Positions 16,796 through 25,700 of a DNA stretch of 64,000 nucleotides are shown piece by piece. Numbering within the stretch: the stretch's first letter is position 1; each line of letters begins with the position of its first letter. The position numbers and the translations under genes are program-made. The notes beneath the pieces were generated by a model. It made no database searches. It saw only the letters and a list, made by a program, of their open reading frames with translations, and had not been told where the DNA came from. This stretch comes from Legionella sp. (lineage in GTDB: Bacteria > Pseudomonadota > Gammaproteobacteria > Legionellales > Legionellaceae): assembly GCA_013911415.1 (NCBI GenBank), contig JACETI010000003.1, forward strand, positions 284,001 to 348,000, in the 5' to 3' direction.

Positions 16796-18148
16796 ATGTA
16801 CCATTACGCTCACACGTTCTTCTCAACCAAAAACCAGGCGGTATGCGATGCTCTCAATGAGAAACTTGCTTATTCGGCATTTAGGTATGGTGTCAGCCCA
16901 GCAATTTCCGGTATAACAAAAATCGCACCATCGGATCATCTTCCTATTACCACCTGTATAAATGGTATTACTTGTGCAAGTTGGAATTTACTTTGCGACG
17001 ACTACATTTCAAACTTTTTTCTCGATGTCGCAGATAAGCCCTATCTCCTTGAGAACCTTTCAGCAAAAACAAGACATCAAGTCGGCTGGCATGTAACTCT
17101 TAAACAATTGGGAATGTTCGTACTCGAGCATGCTTCTCAATCTTCAGGCGGGCAATATGAAATAAACCTTCATACTTCTTTACTCGATGATTTCATTAAA
17201 GCTAGCCACGAAAACGTAGCGAAAATGCAAAGAATGCTAGCAAACAATCCTTCTCAAAACCTTGATGGAACAATTGCTCTCAAACAATATCAATGCGCAG
17301 TCGAAGAAGCAAAGAATGCTGAAGAAATCGTTACCCTCTTCACGGATTCAAGGCACCCTAACCACAACGATTTTAAGAATTCATTGATCCATGCTATTGA
17401 GCTTGCCTATTCAATCAGCAAAGGCAATCTTCAATGGTCAAATCGTTTTAAAAAAATTGCAGAAGACAAAACCCTTATAAATAATCTAATCTCGCATGAT
17501 GTCTTGTGTTTTCAAGAATGCACAAGTCCCTCAGACATGTTAACGTTATTGCAAACCCATGCTGATCGCATGGGCGCAGGCAAAAAATTCTCTTTAATAA
17601 AGTATCCAGCCAATCCTTCGAGCAATGATCATTGCGTGCTTATTTATGATGAAAATATATTGCAACTGGATCATTACGACACCTTTAATCTATCGTTTAA
17701 CCCCTACAAACAGCAATTCTCAAAGCCATGTATCATAGGGCAATTCAGAAACTTGTCCACGCAAGAAACACTGCAAGTGGGTTCCATTCACCATCCTTGT
17801 AGCGGCGAAAGCAAACTGCCCGTTATACTGGAAAAAGCCAGAGCAAACGGCGAAATACCAACCATCATTTTAGGCGATTTTAATCACGCCGCTTCCTTTT
17901 ATAAAAATGAACTTATCGATACCAATTTTGCATTAACGATGCCTACGAGAGGCACCATGGCCGGTTTTGAAAATGGAACACATAATCAACCTATCGATGG
18001 TGTATTAACGAATACGGGCCGGCCGGCCTACGTTAACGTTTTTGCTAATCTTACCGTGGCGGAACAAATTGCATTGCCTCTAGCAATCAAAATCGATTTT
18101 GAGGTAGATAAAGATCTTGAAAAAGTCTCACAACCGTTCGCATGCTAA
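16796..18148 (+). CDS. Endonuclease/exonuclease/phosphatase-fold protein with permuted motif order
   Basis: 450 residues from ATG 16796, chosen because AAAGGGG precedes it at good spacing (an upstream TTG at 16769 lacks one). EEP-fold motifs are all visible: SWNLL with Asn64, FQEC with Glu241, IHHP with His332/333, GDFN at 360-363 and PIDG with Asp401. The SDHLP motif, which normally ends the fold, is at 46-50, before the first strand, and the C-terminal 49 residues contain none, so the domain looks circularly permuted. About 175 residues of helical sequence are inserted between Asn64 and Glu241. EEP enzymes cleave phosphodiesters or phosphoinositides. No signal peptide. Substrate unknown; an effector role is possible but unproven. 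Confidence 0.7.
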   Translation: MYHYAHTFFSTKNQAVCDALNEKLAYSAFRYGVSPAISGITKIAPSDHLPITTCINGITCASWNLLCDDYISNFFLDVADKPYLLENLSAKTRHQVGWHVTLKQLGMFVLEHASQSSGGQYEINLHTSLLDDFIKASHENVAKMQRMLANNPSQNLDGTIALKQYQCAVEEAKNAEEIVTLFTDSRHPNHNDFKNSLIHAIELAYSISKGNLQWSNRFKKIAEDKTLINNLISHDVLCFQECTSPSDMLTLLQTHADRMGAGKKFSLIKYPANPSSNDHCVLIYDENILQLDHYDTFNLSFNPYKQQFSKPCIIGQFRNLSTQETLQVGSIHHPCSGESKLPVILEKARANGEIPTIILGDFNHAASFYKNELIDTNFALTMPTRGTMAGFENGTHNQPIDGVLTNTGRPAYVNVFANLTVAEQIALPLAIKIDFEVDKDLEKVSQPFAC

Positions 18149-18354
18149 ATAAAAACACTAAGCGATTGTTTTCATTATCATTGAGAATCGTTGTATTTCT
18201 GTGAACCCAGGCAATGGATTGCTTTTCGAAATTTATCCTGCGCGCTAACTAGCCAACATGGGCAGTAAAATTAAGATAAAAATGTTTTGTTGGTTGCAAC
18301 CTCATACAAAAAAAATTAATATCGACCATTATTCCTCCGATTTTTTGAAAAAAA

Positions 18355-21309
18355 ATGACTCAAAAAGTTATTTTTGAAACCTCCCTGCTGCTTGGGAAAA
18401 TTATGTGCTTTGATGCATGTGGCAATAAGATTCATACAACCGCTGAATTAGCCCTTAAAAATGCCATTGCACAAGGCATACTCCCCGCAGATGCAGAATT
18501 AATCATGGACTCCGCGCCTCAAGATTTTGGGTTTCATAAAGTTACGTTCTTGGTAGCCACCGAGAAAAATTTTCAGTTAACTAAGAAGGATAACGAAAAA
18601 TTACAAGCTATGCTGCAACAAGGATTGGAACGGTTTGCATTCCAAGATATGAACCTTGAGGCAACAAAAGTAGAAGAAGATAAAACACATCAACACAACT
18701 TGTGGATCAACCTCATCGCCATGAGCGCCATTAGTCTTTTATCCTTGCTCTTCCCTCCCTCACTGTTATTAACATCGGTCTTAACGGGCCTATCCCTGTT
18801 CAGCAGTACCTATACTGCACGCAACTATCTCAGCGATTTCTTTCACAACCTCAAAACGCCTCGTTTATCTAACATGTCGACGACGATCAGTCTGGGATGG
18901 TTTCTGTCCTTTGCTCATACCTTAATGCATGTGATTTCAATGCCGTTAATGAGCGGCTTTTCAATGATAGTCATGAATTTTATTATGCCTGTTGCATTGA
19001 TCACCGGCATCAATGTCATGGATGAAATCAAACGGTTACTGCTAAAAAAAGCCAATCAAATACAATTAAAAGGGTTAAAAAAGCTATTCCCCGAAATGTC
19101 TGAAGAATATGTTGTCTTCCCTTTCCCTAAAAAATTTGTGTCGCTTATATCTAATCACTTAAACACACTTAATGCCGTTGAGAAAAAATCTCTCGTAGAT
19201 CAGATGGATTGCAACAGTATCGAAAAACAGGTGGGCCACTTCCTGAAGAAAGCAAATCCTTACAACATAAAAAAATCATTTCTTAAGCAAGGCATGGTGA
19301 TTCAGGTAAAAGTAGGCGAATGTTTTCCTGTGGATTGTAAGCTTATCGATCAAAACACTGTCATTGATGCTTCTTTACTTACCGGCGAGCCCTTTCAGAA
19401 CATAAAACGCTGGGAAGAGGCCCCTGCAGGCGCTATTAATCTTGGACAAACGGTGCATGTATACACCTGTCAAGACAGCTATCACAGCACAGTGAACCGC
19501 TTGCTCTACCCTTCTAACCGTCGATTAAAACCAATAGTTCCAGCAGACGCAGAACTACCAACAAATAACAAAGAAAAATTTGTTTATTTTTATGGCGCTG
19601 TTGTGATTATCAGCTTATTAGCGGCGATTGCAATTCCTGCGTTGTTAGGTGTTTCAACGTTGTCTATGCTTATGCAAAATACCATCAGCATTTTGTTTGC
19701 GGTTTGCCCTTGTACGATTGCGATGGCACATCAATTACCCAAATTAATTAGCCTAAGTAGTCGTCGTCAATATCCAGGTTTGGCTTTACGAAATGAACGA
19801 CTAATCGATGGCAAACATGATCGTATCCACACCATTGTATTTGATAAAACAGGTACGCTAACCACCGGTAGCTCACGCGTGCGTTCTACAGATATTGCTT
19901 CTGAATCCTCTCTCTGGCAAAAAATTTATTTATTGGAGAAACTACAAGGGAATGGCCATCCAATTGCTCATGCTATTCAAAAACATTACAACCAGCATAT
20001 CGGAAAAAGAATTATTTTTAACGACGTAAACAACGCACATACCGATCCCCTTAATCGTGGGATTGAGGGTCAAGTTCAAGGGAAACATCTCGTTATTGGT
20101 AACCCTGATTACCTCAAAAGTAAAGGGATTGACTTGCACCTTGCTAATACTGCCCAAATAAAACATGGCCTCACACCTGTTTACGTTGCTGAAGAAGGCT
20201 TGTATAAAGGAACAATTTATATTGAACATACCTTAAGGAAAGATGTTCTATCTACCCTTACTCGACTTAAAAGAAACAACACTAACCTTGTTTTACTGAC
20301 AGGTGATACCTTAGCCTCCGCCCAAGCTTTTAATCAACAAATCGGCCATCTTTTCCCAGATGCTAATATTCATGCTCAACAAGGGCCCCAAGAGAAAAAA
20401 AATTTTCTCAACCAACTTATGAGTAATGCTCATAATCCAGAGGGCATTTGGTTCGTTGGAGATGGTTTAAATGATGGATCTTGTTGTCGGGTAGTAACTG
20501 AACAAGGTGGGGTTAGTTGTTCAATGAATATTAATGATAAATCGACTTTTTTTACCGATCTGTCTTTGAACAATTCCTTGACTTATTTACATAAACACCC
20601 AAGGCTCAACCAACGACTGTGGCAAAGTATTTTCCAAAATCAGGGCATTTTAGCCTATAGCATGCTCACTTTTCTTGGCTTTGTCATCAGTTTTTCTTTA
20701 TTGGGCATTGGCATTCCACCTATGATTCCAACGGTAGTCATGCTTTCTACGACCCTAGCAACGTTGTTTAATACTTATCGCTTGCAAATCGCTGCTGAAG
20801 TAGCCTTCAATCCCGCTGTTTCCTGGCCGAAAAAAATAATAGCTTCACATTTTTCACTGGGAATGCTGCTAGGCGCTAGTCTACTGTTAACGAGCAGCCT
20901 ATTATTGGCAACCATTGTTACCGGCGCTTTCACCCTGCCGCTGTTAACCTTTAGTGCAGGTGCTGCATTGGGCGTTGCAAGTGCCTTTACCCTCTCTGCA
21001 CTAAGTTTATTGGGAGCCTTTGCAGGTCTTTTCACAGCAACATTATTATCACGCCCAGCGCATCAAGAATCTCGTCCTGGCATAAAGGCGAGCGCCCCTT
21101 TAACGCTCGCCTCTTCAAATGATCGAATACTCATCACCGACCACTCACATGCTCAAAACTCACTTAACCGTCGTTTGACCGATGAGTGTTCTGAACGTCA
21201 TCCCTCTTTTTTTGCTCGGTCTTTGATCCGCACTCAAAGTGAGAAATCTTTGGAAGAACTTCATTTACCGAAAGAAATCAGCACTCCCCGGCACGGAAAG
21301 TTAGGCTAA
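18355..21309 (+). CDS. Divergent P1B-type cation-transporting ATPase with C-terminal extension
   Basis: 984 residues. Order: N-terminal soluble domain of about 110 residues without a CxxC metal site, membrane helices (about 120-240), actuator domain with TGEP, CPC transmembrane motif (Cys451-Pro-Cys453), phosphorylation site DKTGT (Asp497), the P1B nucleotide-domain motif GNGHPIAHAI, the GDGLND hinge, and further helices. These identify a heavy-metal P1B ATPase, but normally conserved surroundings are altered: DAS replaces DES before LLTGE, and CPC is followed by TIAMAH rather than the usual ALGLATP. After the last conserved helix come two extra hydrophobic hairpins and a polar tail of about 90 residues. 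Metal specificity cannot be read. It follows the EEP gene by 206 bases in the same direction. Confidence 0.75.
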   Translation: MTQKVIFETSLLLGKIMCFDACGNKIHTTAELALKNAIAQGILPADAELIMDSAPQDFGFHKVTFLVATEKNFQLTKKDNEKLQAMLQQGLERFAFQDMNLEATKVEEDKTHQHNLWINLIAMSAISLLSLLFPPSLLLTSVLTGLSLFSSTYTARNYLSDFFHNLKTPRLSNMSTTISLGWFLSFAHTLMHVISMPLMSGFSMIVMNFIMPVALITGINVMDEIKRLLLKKANQIQLKGLKKLFPEMSEEYVVFPFPKKFVSLISNHLNTLNAVEKKSLVDQMDCNSIEKQVGHFLKKANPYNIKKSFLKQGMVIQVKVGECFPVDCKLIDQNTVIDASLLTGEPFQNIKRWEEAPAGAINLGQTVHVYTCQDSYHSTVNRLLYPSNRRLKPIVPADAELPTNNKEKFVYFYGAVVIISLLAAIAIPALLGVSTLSMLMQNTISILFAVCPCTIAMAHQLPKLISLSSRRQYPGLALRNERLIDGKHDRIHTIVFDKTGTLTTGSSRVRSTDIASESSLWQKIYLLEKLQGNGHPIAHAIQKHYNQHIGKRIIFNDVNNAHTDPLNRGIEGQVQGKHLVIGNPDYLKSKGIDLHLANTAQIKHGLTPVYVAEEGLYKGTIYIEHTLRKDVLSTLTRLKRNNTNLVLLTGDTLASAQAFNQQIGHLFPDANIHAQQGPQEKKNFLNQLMSNAHNPEGIWFVGDGLNDGSCCRVVTEQGGVSCSMNINDKSTFFTDLSLNNSLTYLHKHPRLNQRLWQSIFQNQGILAYSMLTFLGFVISFSLLGIGIPPMIPTVVMLSTTLATLFNTYRLQIAAEVAFNPAVSWPKKIIASHFSLGMLLGASLLLTSSLLLATIVTGAFTLPLLTFSAGAALGVASAFTLSALSLLGAFAGLFTATLLSRPAHQESRPGIKASAPLTLASSNDRILITDHSHAQNSLNRRLTDECSERHPSFFARSLIRTQSEKSLEELHLPKEISTPRHGKLG
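21086..21112 (+). other. GC-rich inverted repeat inside the ATPase coding sequence
   Basis: AGGCGAGCG and CGCTCGCCT form a perfect 9-bp stem around a 9-base loop. It lies in the ATPase gene exactly where the membrane part ends and the polar tail begins. No T-tract follows, so it is not a standard terminator. Confidence 0.4.
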
Positions 21310-21317
21310 AAAAAGAC

Positions 21318-22736
21318 TTAATCTTTTAACGCTTTATAACCCGCAAGCGCTTCTTTTCGGGCTCTCGAATGATCAACAATGGGTTTTGGGTAAAGGGATT
21401 TCGAATAGATGAAGCGAGCCTCTACATGCTCCCAAGGCGCATGTATGGCTTGGTTACTAAGCTCGGCTAATTCCGGGACCCATCGTCGTATATAAGTCCC
21501 CTCAGGATCAAATTTTTGACTCTGCAAAACCGGATTAAAAATACGAAAATAAGGAGCAGCATCGGCGCCGCAGCCCGCAACCCATTGCCAATTAGAACTA
21601 TTACTTGCTAAGTCTGCGTCAACGAGCGTATCTAAAAACCAATCTGCACCCACACGCCAGTCGATGAACAAATCTTTTGTCAGAAAAGACGCTACTACCA
21701 TACGCACACGATTATGCATATAGCCCGTTGCCCATAGTTCTCTCATGCCAGCATCAACCAGTGGATAGCCTGTCATACCCTTTTGCCAACGATGCAGACC
21801 TTTTATATCTTTTTTCCAGATAAGCTTATCAAAAGCTGGTCGAAAATTTTCCGAGGGTAACTTCGGAAAATGATAGAGCAAATAAGTAGAAAATTCCCGC
21901 CAACCTAATTCAGATAAGAAATGATCCACCGATGCTCGATCACAGTCTTCAGGTAAGTGTTCCAAATCGACCGATCTTAGAATGTCCCAGGGACTTATTT
22001 CTCCAAAGTGCAAATGTGGTGATAGATAGGAGCTCGATTGTTCTGCAGGAAAATCTCTGTTTGTTTTATAACCACTTAAATGATTTGCAATAAAAAATTT
22101 GAGTTTTTTTATCGCGCCTTTTTCCCCCGGCTCCCAAAGTTCTGCAAAACCTTTGGCCCAGTTTATACGAGGCAATAAGGCCCAATCTTCAAGGCTATCC
22201 CCCTTGGTTTTTATTCCTTGAGGGCGAGTTGTTAAACGCAACCTTGGAGGGATCTGTAAAATCTGCCTACAAGCTTTCCAATAAGGGGTAAAGACACAAA
22301 AGACATCTCCTGCTTTGTTTTTGATTGTCCAAGGCTCGTGCAGTAAGCGTCCGTTTGAACTATATACTTGGGCACCGGCTTCTAATAATACCGCTTTAAT
22401 TTTTTTATCGCGTTCGATTGCCTGCGGCTCATAACAACGATTCCAATAGACAGCATCAATTGCATATTGATCAATAAGCTCTGCAAAGATGTCGAGGGAG
22501 TTACCGCTGCGAAGTAATAAGGTTAAGCCTCGCTCTTCTAGACTTTCTTTTAATGCACATAAACTGTGATGTAGCCACCAACCTTGTGCCTCTCCTAACA
22601 GAGGATGTTTATCATCGTTGATATAAAGCGGAATAACACTATCATGATGTTGGCAAGCATGAATAAATGCAGGGTTATCTTTTAAGCGAAGATCCTGTCG
22701 GAACCATACCAAAGCTCTTGTCTTGTCTTTCTTCAT
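21318..22736 (-). CDS. phrB: Class I CPD deoxyribodipyrimidine photolyase
   Basis: 472 residues, the usual length. The N-terminal antenna domain begins LVWFRQDLRLKDNPAF. The FAD-binding domain has LGWREFSTYLLYHFP, the region around TGYPLVDAGMRELWATGYMH, NRVRMVVASFL, and WQWVAGCGADAAPYFRIFNP, where the Asn/Trp of the FAD pocket and the electron-transfer Trp residues are in place. It repairs UV-induced cyclobutane pyrimidine dimers using light. The gene converges on the ATPase gene with 8 bases between and is probably monocistronic. A light-dependent repair enzyme suggests the organism spends time outside host cells or in transparent hosts; that is inference. Confidence 0.95.
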   Translation of the reverse strand: MKKDKTRALVWFRQDLRLKDNPAFIHACQHHDSVIPLYINDDKHPLLGEAQGWWLHHSLCALKESLEERGLTLLLRSGNSLDIFAELIDQYAIDAVYWNRCYEPQAIERDKKIKAVLLEAGAQVYSSNGRLLHEPWTIKNKAGDVFCVFTPYWKACRQILQIPPRLRLTTRPQGIKTKGDSLEDWALLPRINWAKGFAELWEPGEKGAIKKLKFFIANHLSGYKTNRDFPAEQSSSYLSPHLHFGEISPWDILRSVDLEHLPEDCDRASVDHFLSELGWREFSTYLLYHFPKLPSENFRPAFDKLIWKKDIKGLHRWQKGMTGYPLVDAGMRELWATGYMHNRVRMVVASFLTKDLFIDWRVGADWFLDTLVDADLASNSSNWQWVAGCGADAAPYFRIFNPVLQSQKFDPEGTYIRRWVPELAELSNQAIHAPWEHVEARFIYSKSLYPKPIVDHSRARKEALAGYKALKD

Positions 22737-22788
22737 CGTGTTATGACATTGAAGGCGTTGGCCCTTTAAGAGAGAGACAACGCTATCA

Positions 22789-25700
22789 TTACCTACCAGT
22801 TAGTGCAATACCTGTGGGTGCATCATAGGTCGGATAAGGCGTACAGGTTGTGAGCGCTCCCGTTCCCTGATCGATACCGCAGGCAGTTACTGTCGTGCTT
22901 CCATTGTTAGCCGCGTATAAGAACGTGCCCGTGGTATTCACCACAATACCTAACGGTGTGGTTAAGTTAGAGCCAGACACTGCACAATTTGAGAGAGCAC
23001 CCGTATTCACATTGACACTGCAATAGCGAATATTATTATTTCCACCGGCTTGTGAGGTATACAAGATAGTTCCTGCCGGGTTAAGTGCTAAACGTCGCGG
23101 TGCAGAAAACGTGATACCTGTATTCGCACAACCACTAAATACTCCTGTCGTCTTATTATTAATCATACACAAACTCACCGTGGAATCGGTGGAATTACTC
23201 ACATAGGCAAAATTGCCGCTGGGGTGGATAACGATCCCGGCGGGGCTCGCAAACCCTGAGCCTGTGGTGGTACAACCACTCAGTGTGCCATCGGTTTGAT
23301 TAACATTACATAGCCAGGCGGTTGTCGCTGTTGAGGTCGTTGCATAGAGGTGAGTCGCAGCAGGATCAAGGGTTACGCCCACGATTAAACCAAAACCACT
23401 GCCGCCGGTTGTTGTCGGACAAGAAGCAGCACCCGTACTTGAATTAATTGTACACAAACTAATCGTCCCCGTGTCATTGTTGGTCACATAACCAAAGGTT
23501 GCTTTTGGATTAATGACAATGGATCGAGGATCATTGAAACTGGCGCCCGAGGTGCTAGGTGTGCCTAAAGCACCGGTATTACCATTCACACTGGCTATGG
23601 AAAGTGTTCCATTACCTGCATTAATGACGTATGCAAAGACCGGCACACAACTTACAGCAACATTGGTCACCGGGCTACTTCCCATGGTGCCACTACCGTT
23701 TGTAACAGAGCATTGTAGCCCTGCTGGTTGGGTCTTCACCGTCACCGAGTAGGCGCTTCCTTGCGCAATGTTGGTTGGAAATGTGAAGCTGGTGGCGTTT
23801 GCTGCAACCGAAAGATTGTCTGTTAGATTATTTTGCAGTACCAGACCACTCGCTGTTAATCCAGTAATACTTCCTCCCACTGAATAAGCATTGTTATTGC
23901 AAACGACACTAACAGAGGTAATGTTACTTTGTACATTGGTACCACTACCATTGTTTACTGTACACGTTTGCGCTACAGGCGTTGTCGGCTGAGACGCGGC
24001 GGTGACGTTATAACTGCTTCCGGCTGCTACCGGCTGCGAGAAAGTAAAGCTCGTAGCGCCCGCGGCAATAGGCGTTGTGTTGGTACCGTTATTCTGAAGA
24101 CTTAAGCCAGTACTGCTCAGCCCACTGACCGTTCCGCCGATGGTATAGCTGGTTCCTGCACAAGTTACAATCACCGTGGTTACATTCGCAGTCACATTCG
24201 TTCCTGTTCCATTGGTCACCGAACAGACTAACGTAGCGGGTTGCGTACCAATGGTTACGTTATAGCCCTGCGCAGACGTGACCGGGATGGTAAATTGAAA
24301 CGTGCTTGCTCCTGTGTTAACAGTGAGGGCATTCGCCCCATTATTTAGAAGTATTACTTGACCCGCTGTTAGTCCATAAATGCTTCCTCCAACCGTGTAG
24401 GACGATTGAACGGTGGTGGTCGTCTGTACATCCGCCGTATTGGTGTTACTGTCGGTGACACGAATTGTATAGGTAAAGGTTCCGGTAGCGGTTGGCGTAC
24501 CGCTCACGGTTCCCGTTGAGGCATTTAAAGTGGTTCCTGTTGGGAGGGTGCCTGATCCTACGGAGTAGGTATAGGGCGTCTTACCTCCTGCCGCTGTGTT
24601 AGTTTGGCTATAAGGAATATTGATCCCCGATACCACAGGGGGTTGTGCTGTAATCGTCAGAGGCGTATAAATCGTTCCAGACGTAGTTGCTGTCACGGGG
24701 GCAGCAGGTGTTACGTCGTTTATCCTAACCGTATAACTAAAGGATTGCGCCGTGGTGAGCGTGCCTTGCACGGTGCCATTGGAAGTGTTAAAAGTAGTGC
24801 CACTGGGAACAGCGCCACTGATCAATGTATAGGTATAAGGTGCTGTACCACCAACCGGCGTGTTCGTTTGAGTATAGCTATTTCCGACAACGAGAGAAGC
24901 TGCCACCGGAACCGATGCATTCATTGATAAAGCAGCATTGATCGTTCCTTGGGAATTTTGTGTTGCGGGAAGCGGCGTACCATCCGTGACTTCAATGGTG
25001 TAATTGAAAGGCCCGGCGACTTGAGGTGTTCCAAAAACCGTACCGTTTGTAAGATCTAAATCAAGTCCAGCTGGCAAAGTACCTGCGCTTACTCGAAAGG
25101 TATAATTACCGGTTCCGCCGGAAGCCACATTCGCTTGAGAGTAAGGCACAGCCACTTGAGCATCAATTGACGCTGTTTTGGTAAGAGCTAAGGCAGCGTT
25201 AATCGTACCCGAACTCGTTGCAGACGCTACGGTGAGAGTCGCATCGACCACTTCTACGGTGTAATTAAAGGGAGCCGCATTCTCTGGTATCCCTGATACA
25301 GTACCTGTCGATCCTAAAGTGAGCCCCGCTGGCAGTACCGAGCCGGACTGCATGCGATAGGTATAAGGTGCTGTGCCTCCAGACACTGTATTTGTTTGAC
25401 TATAAACAACGTTAACCTGGGTGTATGTGGAAGGCGTAGCTGTTAGTTGGGGCACCATATTAATGGTACCTGAACTTGCTGCTATTGCCGTTCTAGTAGC
25501 GTGATCAGTTACCCTAACGGTGTAATTAAATGAACCGCTGGTGGTCGGCGTGCCACTGACCACTCCGGTTGCGTGATCAATATCCGTGCCAGCTGGGAAC
25601 GCGCCCGCACTCAAATCATAATAATAAGGAGGTGTTCCTCCCGATACTGTATTTACTTGGCTATAAGCAATATTGACTTGTTTATACTGGGAGGGCGTTG

